DNA from: Naganishia liquefaciens
Lineage: Eukaryota > Basidiomycota > Tremellomycetes > Filobasidiales > Filobasidiaceae
Assembly (NCBI GenBank): GCA_013423385.1
Contig: BLZA01000030.1
Location: 1,381,168 to 1,445,167 of the forward strand
DNA length: 64,000 nt
Direction of reading: 5' to 3'
Part shown: in pieces, positions 34,401-46,042 of the stretch
Position numbering within the stretch: position 1 is the stretch's first letter
How the letters are laid out: each line of letters starts with the position of its first letter
Notes under the pieces: generated by a model
Told to the model about the DNA's origin: nothing
Database searches by the model: none
What the model saw: the letters and a program-made list of their open reading frames with translations, nothing else
Program-made: the position numbers and the translations under genes

Positions 34401-35256
34401 CCGGGTCGCGAATAAGATCTCGAGCGGTGTTTGAGGAGTGCTTTCCGTTCCGTCTGGATTCTGCACAGGCGTTGGAGGATGCGCTATCGAGAGGTAGTAC
34501 GATAAGAGGAGGGATACTGATTGTGCCAGTGATCGGAAGTGATGAAGCGTTTCGAGTTGTTCTCCTAAACACAGCAAGACAAAAGTCAGTCAGGGCGTTA
34601 ATCTCCGTATCCTGGCACCTACCAATCCTAGTCGCTGTTCTTCCTACGCCTGTGATCTTGCCTTCAAGAGAGGAGAACGTGGAGCCGACCGCCTGTTGCG
34701 CACCAGATCTCAATCAGTCATTCAATACGACGAAGTCTCTGAATCTTCACTAACGACGAAATCGCCATGCAAGTCCCGAAGCCTTCCTGCATAATCTCGC
34801 TCTGCAATTTTCATTTCCTCCTCGAGCCTCCTGGTCTTAGTAGCCACTTGTTTCTGTAGTGCCAAGAGGTGATCTAACGCCGGTGAGAAGACCTTGTTGT
34901 ACGGAGACGGATCGAAGGCTATTCCGGAGAGACTCGAATTCAACATCGCTAGGCAGCTATTCGCTCTGGGTCTGAACTACCTACCGCCCGATTTGCTCTT
35001 CGGTTCTTCGATTACATTCTCAGTCAGGTCCCCAATAAAGGTCTCCACATTGAAGTTATGCTGGATGGCGAGGAAGAAATCAACAGGCCATCCCAGACGA
35101 ATGACGTCAGAAGAATGTACTTGCCTCGAGGTTCTTGACGTGCTTAGCGAGTGGCGAATCGCTACTGATTACTCTTGAGGTTTTGCTTGTATCTCTTCGC
35201 TCCGGCTTCTTGGGAGCGGTCAGAGCTCTTCCTGTCGGTGGACCTTGCGTGGCCAT
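31428..35256 (-). CDS. SEC10: Exocyst subunit Sec10
   Basis: Part of the exocyst, which tethers secretory vesicles to the plasma membrane. Fourteen minus-strand exons with boundaries 35256-35125, 35060-34985, 34948-34755, 34692-34623, 34564-34131, 34078-33909, 33863-33680, 33623-33297, 33233-32836, 32777-32700, 32640-32405, 32350-32140, 32086-32024 and 31962-31428; 1,035 residues, phases close throughout. Family landmarks are FDPSPYNKVFSPALDHLL in the N-terminal coiled region, FLQRVFAQVIQQHL, the GMVFHALLLEHF strand made by splicing, and LRQLGNSFIVQPDVLRSYL near the C-terminus. The first intron begins with GC rather than GT. The 33234-33296 intron is 63 nt and free of stops, so its retention would add 21 residues. 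Another intron is only 36 nt. A proline/serine insert interrupts the middle of the protein. Confidence 0.92.
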
Positions 35257-35826
35257 AGTGGATGTTTGTGTAGGTGTCGAGAAAGCAGGAATTTCCTGTG
35301 CTGGAGATGATTGTCGAGCGTGAAAGGTTACCGGTCACTTCTCATGGCCTCCTAGGACACATGACTGACTCCGAGCTCCTGCAAGGGGAATCGGCTGGCC
35401 TGATGATATGGATCCATCGATATTGGCGTCAACATCAAGCTTGAATCGCATGAATCGTGCAGCAGCTGACGATCAGCATCCGCAGCGGGACAACCGTGAA
35501 CCATCATTAGTCATCATCTAGTAGACCTGCGTCGCTAGCGACCCAAGATGATTCATTCGTACACTTTGTCCGCAGATGAAGCAGTCGTGGCGACGGACGG
35601 GAACGATCCTGAGCACGAGATCCCTCGGAATTGCATGCAATAAAAGCACGAAGATCTTCTACACTGCCTCTATGAGGGGACCGATCTAGAAACCGAGACT
35701 ATTCTGATGCCGTCAAGGTGATGGTTCCTCCAGTCGGGCGTTCGAGAATCAAATGCCCTGAAGCCTTTCTCACTCAAAGACGTCGAGAGAAGGTGGCTTG
35801 CGATCGACTCAATCTTGACCCGTTGC
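35257..35826. other. Intergenic spacer between Sec10 and MSH4
   Basis: Both neighbours are transcribed leftward, so this should contain the Sec10 promoter and the MSH4 terminator. Nothing else recognised. Confidence 0.6.
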
Positions 35827-38800
35827 TCAATTAGTAGCAGCAGTATTTCTGGCCTCGATGGTCTTCTTCAACTGCTCCACGCATTCCCCTTGGACCATTC
35901 TCAGATACGCTCGAAGGTCTGCATCATTCAGTTTCGAGGACTCAGCGACTGTGATAAGCTGGCCGCGAAGCTGAGTTTGATATATCGATCAGCGATGCTA
36001 GTCTCTAGTCGCTGAGCGAGAAGGAACGGGCACTGACCCCAATAAGCGTCTTTCGGCGGGCGGCAATGGCTTGACTCTCGCTAGATGCCCTGGCTGTATG
36101 TGAATAGATCACATCGTCAAATCTGGCCATCTTTGTTCACTAAGTCATGGGACTAACTCTGCGCTCGACTGGACTCCAAGTTATGTGCCACCTCTGTGCT
36201 ACTCGCCAAAACTGATTCTGGCAAGCCGGCGAGTTTGGCAAGTTCCAATCCTGAGCAAAGTGAGTATCAGAGCTATGTAACGCAGCCCTCCAGGTAGTAT
36301 TTGGCCCGCTTAAACTCACCATAGTGGTGTAATCTGACAGGTCCCTGTTGCACTCTATAGGTGTGCTCGGTATTGTAGCCCTGGCTTTCGCTGTTCCGCG
36401 ATTCCATCTATACGGGGTAATCGCCTTCCAGAAGATGCCTAGGGAAACGGACAATGGTACTGACCTGAGAATGCATGTGTAAACTGCAAAGAACAGAAGG
36501 GTCAGTCTGATAAACCCGTGAATGTAGGCAGACTTACACTTCTGTACCCGGGAAAGGTTGAATCGTCTCTGCCAGTTCCGAGAAATGGGTGGTAAAAAGT
36601 ACGAAGGACTGGTACCAAGGTGCATATCGGTCAGCGGCCACTTGATGAAGAATGATGCTGGTAATACTTTTCTGTGTATGAGCTCCTCCGAGATCGCTTG
36701 ACAGATTCCAAACCCCTCCGCTGGAGCAGTTCCACGCCCAAGCTGCAGTAAGCGGTCAACATATCGTATCATCAATGTTCGACGCAAGACCTTGGGCAGA
36801 TACCTCGTCTAGTAGCACCAGAGACTCATTGGTGGCAAGTCCTTCAAAGTTGGCGTCAGTGATCTTTGCCGCGGCGTTTTTGACAGTTGTCAGCAGACCT
36901 AGAATCAATGATGATGTTGCCATCTCAGCAGCAAAGGTGGATAACGACTTTTCGATAGATTCTTTGGTTGCCGAGGAGGTAGTCAGGGAAACCGATGTGT
37001 ACAATTATCGAGAGACGCCACTGACCGTCGTTTGACAAGCGAGAAAGGAGGGCATCATGTAAGCGAAAGCTGGCATACTCCGCAGGTACACTGCATGTCA
37101 CGTTAGGCAGAGATCATGATTGTGTGCGCTCTGTTAGTCAATAAACTTCACCTACAAACATCCAGCCATGGCCGTCACATTTAACAAAGCGACTTGGCGG
37201 AGGTACGTAGATTTGCCGGACATGCTAGAGGAAAAAAGGTTCACCGGGTTGGATGGGTCTGTTAAAGAATCAGATTCTGCCAAAACCTACTTTGCGCCCT
37301 GAATAAGTAAAAAGGACGAAGAACCCCCGGCCCTATGGCGATGCAAGGTTAGCGAAAGGTTTACAGTTCAATTCAGGGTCTGTTATTCACATATATGTGT
37401 CGTTCGCGATGCAAATATCGCCCCCAATCCATCTCGCCAAGATCGGGTGACGGCCGCCTTTGATCTACGAACCAAGATTTCAACTCATCGGAAAAGATTC
37501 TACTGAAACGGCCAACTAACCGCGAGTATACCGGTGAATTCTGGTCGCGCTGCGACCGCATTTCATTGGAATGCACATCTTTTTCAACACCTCTTCGCCG
37601 GACTTACTGTAGCCAACACCTGTTTTAGTTCCATTCCACGGAACTGCTTAAGCCATAGGCCTACATCGTTGTGGAATAGTGCTCACCTTGACAGATCTCT
37701 GCGAACCCAGCGAACATGTCGATCTTGGCAATCTGTGGTGCCGGAGCAGCAGTATGATCCGAAAATTCAGCCCTTGTATCTGTCGCGTGCAGTGTCTTTG
37801 GCAGACTGACCGCCTCGGTAGCATTGTAGAGACATGCTTGAGGGAAACATCGTTGTAGAGCTCTTGATTCCCCTGACACGCGAAAACAAGCCTCACCGAT
37901 GTTTTCCACGACGCCTTCGGAAACGCTCTGGACAATCTGATCGCACATCTTGAAGATCTCTTGCTCTGATTCTGACGCTCTGTAATTCAGTTTAGACTGG
38001 TTGGCGGGCGAGAACGTTAGCGAGAAGTAGACAGTCGATCGACAGTGCCTCGCACCAAATCCTTGCAATTCACAAAACACCTATGATCAAACGCCATATG
38101 GGACCGTTAAGCAAGACAAAAATCGCGTCGACGCAGCTCACCGGCTCACTTGTTCCCTTTCTTCTTTCCTCTCGTGTACTCCCCAGGCAATGCTTCGACT
38201 TCCTGGACAAGGCCCCACAAAACGAATTGATCGTTCTCGTACTTGACTTCCAGATCGAGTTGGTACTTTTCTAGGCGATTGACGTTAGCCGGCAAGCGAT
38301 TGCATCATGGGCTTTCTCTAACCGTTGATGTCGTCCTTCACTACTCCGACGTCGTTTTCTCGTCAGCAAACAGTAGTTCAGATCGCGAATTACTGACACT
38401 GGTGTATATCGGCCAAATGCTCTGTGTGCGTCTTCCTTGCAATGTCCAATGTTCCATTCGGCTCGCCTTTAATAGCATACAGCCGTATCGCTTTGTAGTT
38501 GTGCCTTTTACCTTGGTGGACCGTGGCATCTTCGTTGAAAGCCCCTGAAGAGTCTAGGTAGTCAGCGTGCAATCTTTGGCTCACCACGACTCTATGCTCA
38601 CCTTCCAAAAGCGTCTCGATGGCCTCTGCCTTGGGGTCTCTGAGCATCTTTTGGAAAAGTCATTAGTAATCGGACCTGGATTGTTGGGTCAACGGCTTAC
38701 CGCTCGGGCTGTCTGCAATAGACCGGACTGTGCCTCTTGCAGAGCTTCCGCAAACATTTTCATCGATGCGATCAGTCGCCTAAGAGACAGCAAGTCGCTG

Positions 38801-40509
38801 ATTCTTCGTTCCGCTGCCACAGCGTCGTTGACTTTCAGAGGTCGCGAAAACTGTTGCGGCAAACGACAGGTCTGGAATCAGGCTGATACGCTAGAAACGA
38901 TATCCGACGACTGCTTACATTTCTAATCAGCTTTTCGACGTCAAGCTGAAGCAGCGAACAAATGGAAGTAGCTCAGCCCTTACGTTGGTCAGTCGGCTGG
39001 CCGGCACGAGCGTCACATACATTGTCAATCCCTTTCAAAGCGGTCTTCATTGATTTTCGCAAGGCGTCATTCTCAAGTAGCTCTGTGAGAATCTTCAGCC
39101 CACTGTCGACGCACTGGACGCCTACGCTTACCCTCGACAACATCCAGTCTCTTTTCCAATATCTCCTTGACTATTCGCAGAATAAGCACTCACGGAGGCG
39201 CTGATTCCAGGCAACATACCCGTCACCGGTTGCAGAATCGTAGATCTTAACAGTCGCTCGGCCATCTTTGTATGGGTTTTGTTCATTACACCTACAATGA
39301 ACCGGGCCATCAGTCACAGCCCATACGTTTCGTCGCGTGGGCACTGCTACTAACCGAAAAGACTGTTTTTTGGCTTGTTATCGAGGTTACTCTTGATCAG
39401 CTCGAGATTGGTTGCTGTGTCCAAATCGATAAACATTGTTCCTGGCCACATCCGACAAGGCGATTATTGTCAAACGTATAAGGTATCCCTGTATTGCTGA
39501 CCTTCCAAAGCCTTGTATTCGATTGGAAGGGAATGTGGCGCGAATGATTCACCGTTCTCATGCAAGTAGCTGAATAAAGCTCCCAATGCGGCCGTTCCGT
39601 AGTACCTGTGATACTCTCGAGAATGAGGGTAGTCCTCCGCTCAGCAAAGGATGTCGAGGTCCTACTTGTCTTGCATCGCTACCAAGATTCCGGCTTGTTT
39701 CCCGTCATCGTCAGCGATGTACGTCTTCAGATGTTGATAACCTGAACGCAGCACTCTATCAACACTTCCGCCTTTTTCCTCTGGCCCTTCCTTGACAACT
39801 CACCTTGAGTATCACTCCAAAACTCCCTCGCCAAACCCTCACAAGGTATCTCAAACTTGCTCTCCAAACACTGAACTAATACACTCGAGCTCGAATGATC
39901 CGGGTTGACTTTGTTGTTGTGGGAGCCGAAAGAGATAGCTGTATCCGGCACCAAGATGATTCCAGGAGGATGGAGGTTGAGGTGGTGGATGGTTTTGGGA
40001 AAGGCTGTACGGTGGAGAGGATAAGAGTTTGATCCCGTGACATGTTGTCTCGTACTCACTTGCATTGTCTTGAAGCTGAATGCGGTTGAAAGATAAACAA
40101 TTGTGTTTGGCTAGGGTTTGGCAAACACATACCTCGGTGATGATGATCTGTTCGAGCCGCGGTGAGCTTTGAGCGTGCATCATAAAGCACAATGGACCCA
40201 TCGCTCACCCTTCCTGAGACAGTATCATACGCCGCAATGCCTACTGTCATTCCTGTCTCTGAAAATCAAGGCGCACACGTCGATCACGGGATTTTTCACC
40301 TTGATGGGAACCCCTTAGCGGCTGTACCATGGTCACTCACCTCTCGCTTGATTGACAGCAACCACCCATGCTCCCAGATCGTCTGTCTGTGCTACTGACC
40401 TGCTTCCCGTCGCTGTTCCCGGTCGTGTTGATGGAGGACGAGGGCGAGAGGAGGCGCTGGTGCGGGGACGAGGCGAAGGCGCGAGGGATACGTCGCGTGA
40501 GGGATTCAT
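35827..40509 (-). CDS. MSH4: Meiotic MutS homolog Msh4, 36 exons
   Basis: Msh4 pairs with Msh5 to stabilise meiotic recombination intermediates. I trace 36 minus-strand exons, 852 residues, with every junction in phase. It starts at 40509 (40509-40341, 40258-40209, 40147-40133, 40075-40060, 40004-39804...) and ends 36093-36038, 35970-35827. Tiny exons are 40147-40133 (15 nt), 40075-40060 (16), 38358-38342 (17), 37619-37608 (12), 36483-36465 (19), 37836-37811 (26) and 38945-38919 (27). Landmarks: GMTVGIAAYDTVSGR near the N-terminus, AFNEDATVHQGKRHNYKAI, GYTRPEFTGILAIKGGRHPI, Walker A GANMSGKSTYLRQ, ESLVLLDE (Walker B), LGRGTAPAEGFG and LFTTHFSEL. No mismatch-recognition N-terminal MutS domain I is seen, as expected for Msh4. 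The Walker A proline is replaced by Ala. An intact frame implies a retained meiotic programme. Confidence 0.92.
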
Positions 40510-41530
40510 TTCCGATAGAGGCGAGAAAGGTGGATACCTCTATCGTCACACAGACGAAGACTTGGCTGCAAGTCACCTTGATGTTAACTCCGGAGACGTT
40601 GATCCCCTTGCCAAAGATGGTGGGAAGACAAAAGCCTGGCCGTACGTTTCGGCCGTTCAGGCATCGTCCGGTTCTGCAACGATCGCCCCTATCGCCCGGT
40701 CGGAACGGGAACATTCTAGGCATGTCGGATTACGGACAAGCTCGTTCTTGCTGATCAGGCTGTTCAATGCTGCTAACTCCCTCACGGATTGCCAGTTCCA
40801 GCTCCACCTTCTTCGCTTTTGGATGTAGCGATCAGACTGCTGCTCATGCGAAGCAAACGAAACAACTCAGGCTTAAGTGTTTCCTGGAAGGTTTTTCTAG
40901 AAGCGAAAGTGAATTTGTTGGAGCATTTCAATGACCGATAAATTGAGTACTCCTCATTGACTGCATCTGCAGGATACGTAAGGTTCAGATGTATTCGTCT
41001 TGACAACGGCGGAATGTTGCGGGAAGCGTGCCGCAAGGCATACTGCGAGAGCACACAGACTGAGTTGACAAACATCTGGGAGGATGGGTTCTTGCCGGCA
41101 CGCTGTTCCCCCGGAGGCTTCGCGTTCAGAGAATGATGAGATTGGCTTCATTGGCTTCCTATGGATACGCGAGTCCCGGGAGAGAACGTCCGAAGCGATT
41201 CCGAGATTTAGCACTAGGATTCTTCAATTGCAACAACTTGCACTGCTCCGAACCTGCATGACGAATCCATGTTTACAGCTCGCGTCGACAGCTGCTTCGA
41301 CGCGGGCCTTAGCCACGTCATTCCAGATTTGCAGGCGACTCACCGCGCGGCAAGCTTCGGCGGTCCGAGAATGTCGCGTTTGATGCTCCCCAAAAACAGG
41401 GCGACACGACGGTGTAGAATGTCGATCAATCGAGAGGCGCGCCGAGTCTCGCCAATCTTCTTTTTGGATTCCTCTACCAGGCAGCTCTCCCTGTAGTCGT
41501 AGTCCACCTCCGTCATCGAAAACGCAAGAA
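40510..41530. other. Divergent intergenic region between MSH4 and PDB1
   Basis: Contains promoters of both genes. A minus-strand frame at 41075-40782 (97 codons) includes plausible protein sequence such as SRRIHLNLTYPADAVNEEYS, but no family was recognised and no start or splice evidence supports it. The 300 bases before 41531 are probably the PDB1 leader. Confidence 0.45.
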
Positions 41531-43120
41531 ATGGCCGCCCGAAGCAGCATCGCCCGAATCACGAGGGCCCTTCCCAAGCAGTCCGTCGCTGGCTTGTCCA
41601 CGGCTTCCGCCGCGGCCGGTCTCTCTCCCGCATCTCGGCTCGTCTCGCGCAATGCGCTCGCGACGACCCCGATCTCCCGAGTGGCACGAACAGCTAGTGT
41701 TTTGGAGGGTATGAGGCAGGCTTCGACTGAGAGCGGTGCCGGGTCGATGGTGAGTTGAGGCAACGTTGATTAGGAGGTCACTTCTCATTCATTATGCGTT
41801 TCTTTCTTGCAGACCGTTCGAGAGGCGCTTGTCTCCGCTATGGAGGAGGAGATGAACAGGGATGAATCGGTTTACGTTCTCGGCGAGGAGGTTGCTCGAT
41901 ACAACGGTGCCTACAAGGTGAGTACGGCACGGAATGTCGTGATTTGGGAGAAAATGCCTTGAACTGTTTCACCAATACTCGAATTTCCGTCAGGTCACCA
42001 AGGGTCTGCTCGACAAGTTTGGAGAAGGCCGAGTCATCGACACGCCCATCACTGAAATGGGTTTCGCCGGTCTCGCCGTCGGTTCCGCCCTCGCCGGGCT
42101 GCGTCCCATCTGTGAATTCATGACCTGGAACTTTGCCATGCAAGCCATCGACCACATTGTCAACAGTGCCGGAAAGACGTACTACATGTCGGGAGGAAAC
42201 GTGCCGTGTCCGATTGTGTTCCGTGGACCGAACGGTGCTGCGGCCGGAGTCGCTGCTCAGCATTCGCAGGATTACGCTGCGTGGTACGGAAGTGTTCCCG
42301 GTCTCAAGGTCATCTCGCCTTGGTCGGCTGCTGACCACCGAGGTCTGTTGAAGGTGAGTGGTATTGCGGGAACCTGTCTCCCTTTCCTCATCGCAATCTG
42401 GCTTTTAGGCTGCCATCCGAGACCCCAACCCCGTCTGTTTCCTCGAGAACGAGCTGCTCTACGGTGTCTCCTTCCCGCTCACCGCTGAAGAGCTCTCCGA
42501 AGACTTCGTCCTTCCCATCGGCAAGGCCAAGGTTGAGAAGGAGGGATCCGACATCACCGTTGTTACCCACAGCAAGAACGTCACTCACGCATTGGAGGCT
42601 GCTGAGATTCTGGAGAAGGAGGACGGTATCAAGGTCGAAGTCATCAACTTGAGGTCGATCAGGCCGTTGGACATTGAGACGATCATTGCATCGGTGAAGA
42701 AGACGAATCACTTGGTCACGCTTGAGTCTGGTTGGCCCGGTAAGTGTTCATGAGGTGTTTTGGGGATGGAAGGCGATCTGACCAATTTGATGCCTGCCCA
42801 GGTTTCGGTGTCGGTTCAGAGGTCATTGCCCAGGTTGTCGAGTCTCCCGCATTCGACTACCTTGATGCTCCTCCTGAGCGAATCACTGGTGCCGATGTCC
42901 CAACTCCTGTAAGTCGTCCCGTCAAGCTCGCAGAACAGCTCGATACTCATCTGTTCCCGCCTACAGTACGCCGAGCCTCTGGAGAACTTGGCTTTCCCCG
43001 ACACGCCGCTGATCGCCAAGACGTTGAAGAACCACCTTTGTAAGTTGCTTCCGTCCGAATTCAAGCAAGAATGCACTCGCTGATCAATTCTGTCGTGACC
43101 TATTTGTAGACCGACAGTAG
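41531..43120 (+). CDS. PDB1: Pyruvate dehydrogenase E1 beta subunit, mitochondrial
   Basis: With E1 alpha it forms the thiamine-dependent decarboxylase of the pyruvate dehydrogenase complex. Exons: 41531-41749, 41813-41917, 41994-42353, 42409-42739, 42802-42908, 42967-43039 and 43110-43120; 401 residues. The first 70 residues are rich in Arg, Ser and Ala without acids at the start ([18 protein letters not shown]), a mitochondrial targeting sequence. The mature enzyme begins [17 protein letters not shown]. Conserved strings include [20 protein letters not shown] (with the Glu that activates thiamine), [30 protein letters not shown] and [15 protein letters not shown]. The last exon is 11 nt and adds Arg-Gln before the stop. 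Codon use is strongly biased, as in other highly expressed genes here. Confidence 0.96.
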
Positions 43121-43700
43121 ATTCGCTTTTCGAGAGCAGTACGGGCAGGCAGTTTTTGTATTGGATGTATGACATCATGATTCATTAGAGCGCAACGGTA
43201 TCTGGGAATGCTGAGCTCGGGTCATATGGACGCGGATCTGCGTTGAGCCAAGCGTCGTTTCAGCTGGCTCCAGAATCCCTATCATTCACGCTCTGAAACG
43301 GGCCAAAGACGGTCGCAGATGGTGCGCTTGTGAGAAAAGCGCACTCAGTGCAGAGGCCCTCCGGCGGCCGATGTAAGACAATTTTTTGCGGACGTCCTCT
43401 CCCCAGCCAGCTCCCCAGCCTCCGACGCCCGACCGCCCGATACGGCGCAAAGCTTATAACGACCTGCCACACCACTCCCGGCTCTTCCTGACGGTAGAAA
43501 CTGGAAATCTGGTCACGGATCACCCCTCAAAAGGAACGTTTGTACTTCTTGACTGAAATCATCTCGACCCTTTTGAGCCATCACTCGGAAATCAATCAAC
43601 ACAGTTGTATCAGGAATCACACATCGTGAGTGTCCTTCTTGGCTTCTCTGCCTTACGGCGCTGATGAGATGACGATGGAATATAGAAAAAGTCGCACAAG
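43121..43700. other. Intergenic spacer and IMPDH leader
   Basis: 3' UTR of PDB1 and the promoter/leader of the IMP dehydrogenase gene, including the probable leader intron listed separately. Otherwise nothing recognised. Confidence 0.6.
43626..43685 (+). other. Probable 5' UTR intron of IMP dehydrogenase
   Basis: A GTGAGT donor at 43626 and a TATAG acceptor ending at 43685 bracket 60 nt that contain GCTGAT, a fair branch site. The coding ATG lies 15 bases downstream. Size and signals match the coding introns of this window. No transcript is available to confirm it. Confidence 0.6.
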
Positions 43701-45356
43701 ATGCCTCACACTCAGCTTAACACCTCTGCTTCGCAATACCTTGATGCCTCGTCTGCTCTGGATGAGCTCAAGAAGTACGAGACCCACGATGGACTCTCCC
43801 TCAAGGACTTGATGGACACCCGCCGAAACGGTATTGGAGGTCTGACCTACAACGACTTCTTGCTTTTGCCCGGCAAGATCGAGTTCCCCGCTTCGGATGT
43901 CGCTCTTCTGTCCAAGGTTACCAAGAAGATCGTCCTCAACACTCCCTTCATGTCTTCGCCCATGGATACTGTTACCGAATCCGAGATGGCCATCGCCATC
44001 GCGCTGCACGGCGGTCTCGGTATCATTCACCACAACTGTTCCCCCGAAGAGCAGGCCCTCATGGTCCGAAAGGTCAAGAAGTACGAGAACGGATTCATCA
44101 CCGACCCGGTTTGCCTTTCGCCGGATGCCACCGTTGAGGATGCCTTGGATATCAAGGCCGAACGAGGCTTCTGCGGTTTGCCTATCACCCAGACTGGTGA
44201 GACCGGCGCCAAGCTTCTCGGTATCGTCACCGGCCGAGACATCCAATTCCGAGACCCGGCTACTCCGCTCAAAGACGTCATGACCACCGACCTTGTTGTC
44301 GGTCAGGCCGGAATTACGTTGCAGGAGGCCAACACCATCCTGCGGGACAGCAAAAAGGGAAAGCTCCCCATCGTCGATGGCAACGGAAACCTCGTCTCCC
44401 TCTTGGCTCGATCGGACTTGCTCAAGAACCAAAACTTCCCTCTCGCTTCCAAGCTCCCCGAATCCAAGCAGCTCTACTGTGGTGCCGCCATTGGTACCCG
44501 AGAAGCCGACAAGTACCGATTGGAATTGCTCGTTCAAGCTGGTCTTGACGTCGTTGTTCTCGACTCGTCGCAGGGTAACTCGATCTACCAGATCGACTTC
44601 ATCAAGTGGATCAAGCAGACTTTCCCGAAACTCGAAGTCATCGCTGGTAACGTTGTCACTCGAGAACAGGCTGCCGAACTCATCGTCGCTGGTGCCGACG
44701 GTCTCCGAGTCGGTATGGGCTCCGGATCCATCTGCATCACTCAGGAAGTCATGGCTGTCGGTCGACCCCAGGGTACCGCCGTCTACGCCGTTTCCGAATT
44801 CGCCGCCCGATTCGGTGTTCCCACTGTCGCCGATGGTGGTATTCAGAACGTCGGTCACATCGCCAAGGCGCTTGCGCTCGGTGCATCGGCTGTCATGATG
44901 GGTGGTATGTTGGCTGGTACGACCGAGTCGCCGGGAGAGTACTTCTATCACGATGGCAAGCGAGTCAAGACCTACCGAGGTATGGGTTCAATTGAAGCCA
45001 TGGAGAACGCCAAGAAGGGCCCGACCGGGCCCAAGGCAAAGGCAAAAGCCGCCGCCGCTGCCGCCAAGGGCACGCACAATGCCGCCACTGCTCGATACTT
45101 CTCCGAGGCCGACGCCGTCAAGGTGGCACAGGGTGTATCGGGAGACGTCGTCGACAAGGGTCCTCTGGCCAAGTTCATCCCGTACCTGTACACCGGTCTC
45201 CAGCACTCGCTGCAAGACGCCGGTGTCATGTCCATTCAGCTGTTGCAGAAGGCTGCTCACCAGGGCACCCTTCGATTCGAGCTCAGGACGGCAAGTGCAC
45301 AGGCAGAGGGTGGTGTGTCGAACTTGCACTCGTACACCAAGAGGCTGTTCGCTTAG
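43701..45356 (+). CDS. IMD1: Inosine-5'-monophosphate dehydrogenase
   Basis: Oxidises IMP to XMP with NAD+, the committed step to guanine nucleotides, in the cytosol. The coding sequence is a single uninterrupted frame of 551 residues, rare in this window. It shows the TIM barrel with [20 protein letters not shown], the active-site loop [17 protein letters not shown] with the catalytic Cys, [19 protein letters not shown], and the mobile flap region around [12 protein letters not shown]. Two CBS domains lie between residues about 125 and 245 ([36 protein letters not shown]). An Ala/Lys-rich insert ([13 protein letters not shown]) sits in the flap region, a place where fungal enzymes vary. Arginine is read almost only by CGA. 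A leader intron probably precedes the ATG. A 432-codon open frame on the opposite strand is a by-product of codon bias. Confidence 0.98.
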   Translation: MPHTQLNTSASQYLDASSALDELKKYETHDGLSLKDLMDTRRNGIGGLTYNDFLLLPGKIEFPASDVALLSKVTKKIVLNTPFMSSPMDTVTESEMAIAIALHGGLGIIHHNCSPEEQALMVRKVKKYENGFITDPVCLSPDATVEDALDIKAERGFCGLPITQTGETGAKLLGIVTGRDIQFRDPATPLKDVMTTDLVVGQAGITLQEANTILRDSKKGKLPIVDGNGNLVSLLARSDLLKNQNFPLASKLPESKQLYCGAAIGTREADKYRLELLVQAGLDVVVLDSSQGNSIYQIDFIKWIKQTFPKLEVIAGNVVTREQAAELIVAGADGLRVGMGSGSICITQEVMAVGRPQGTAVYAVSEFAARFGVPTVADGGIQNVGHIAKALALGASAVMMGGMLAGTTESPGEYFYHDGKRVKTYRGMGSIEAMENAKKGPTGPKAKAKAAAAAAKGTHNAATARYFSEADAVKVAQGVSGDVVDKGPLAKFIPYLYTGLQHSLQDAGVMSIQLLQKAAHQGTLRFELRTASAQAEGGVSNLHSYTKRLFA

Positions 45357-45722
45357 AGGGTGACCAGTAGGGGTTGACCATTAATAGAATCGCGTCGGTA
45401 CGCTTGTATAGGATAGGATCTCACATCGCATACGATTAGAACGAAACCTTGTAGGACATCCTACCCGCTGGCTTCGCCTTCGTGTCCAATATGTAGCCAT
45501 CGTCAGCAAGTCTTCTCTGAAGCGGGTTTTGAGCTGATGATCCGCATGCCATGTTTGCCAGCATGCCTGAATCTCGCTTACAATCCTTCTGCACAATCCG
45601 TGATTATTCTCATCTTCCATCCCAAACATTCATGCACACATGACGACATGCCCGTCTCCGAATGAATTTGTCTGCCTCTCGACGTGTCTTCCTGAACAAC
45701 AACATTTTCTCTGAATCATTTT
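45357..45722. other. Intergenic spacer
   Basis: 3' UTR of IMP dehydrogenase and downstream flank of the broken GNAT copy. Nothing else recognised. Confidence 0.6.
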
Positions 45723-46042
45723 TTAATGTTGAGGAGTCGCCGGAACATTTCCAGCAACATCTTGTTGGTCTGCGAGAAAAGACAAGTTCAACTCCGCGTA
45801 AGCATTGAAGCCTTCGACATTCTGGGCAACCGGTGCGACTGAGTGGGATTGACCAATGTGCTGAGCGCAATAGCTTGCCATGACGACCCGCCAGTTCTCC
45901 CTTTCAAACTGAGGATAGAGAGTACTCCGAACAGATCTTCTTGAGACAGGTTGTCGAACATGACTTTTGCAATGAGCACCGTGCCTTCGTGCTGTGCTTC
46001 TCGAACGGCAAACTGGCTGACTGTCGGGTCGCTTGCGCTCAT
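45723..46042 (-). pseudogene. Truncated, frameshifted copy of the neighbouring GNAT acetyltransferase
   Basis: On the minus strand the frame from ATG 46042 reads FAVREAQHEG...VMFDNLSQED. After a shift of one reading frame near 45905 it continues YPQFERENWRVVMASYCAQH and then runs to a TAA at 45723-45725. The adjacent gene has VRVAKHQD...ILFDGLRGTK and YPDVDREHWIDVLADYCAQH at the same places. The copy therefore matches only the N-terminal third of that protein, lacks the acetyl-CoA-binding core, and is out of frame in the middle with no GT-AG intron long enough to explain it. It is best read as a tandem duplicate that has decayed. Divergence is considerable, so the event is not recent. Confidence 0.7.

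Noticed and set aside
38100-38150. An alternative MSH4 donor a few bases further into intron 17
   Set aside because: Only the GTGAGC donor directly after AACAA (intron ending at 38149) keeps phase into the CFVNCKDLVRG exon.
40782-41075. 97-codon minus-strand frame between MSH4 and PDB1
   Set aside because: Some plausible sequence but no recognised family, no start context and no supporting splice sites; it lies in a divergent promoter region.
43653-44951. 432-codon open frame antisense to IMP dehydrogenase
   Set aside because: Strong codon bias of the sense gene keeps the opposite frame open; the translation is Gly/Asp/Val-rich without motifs.
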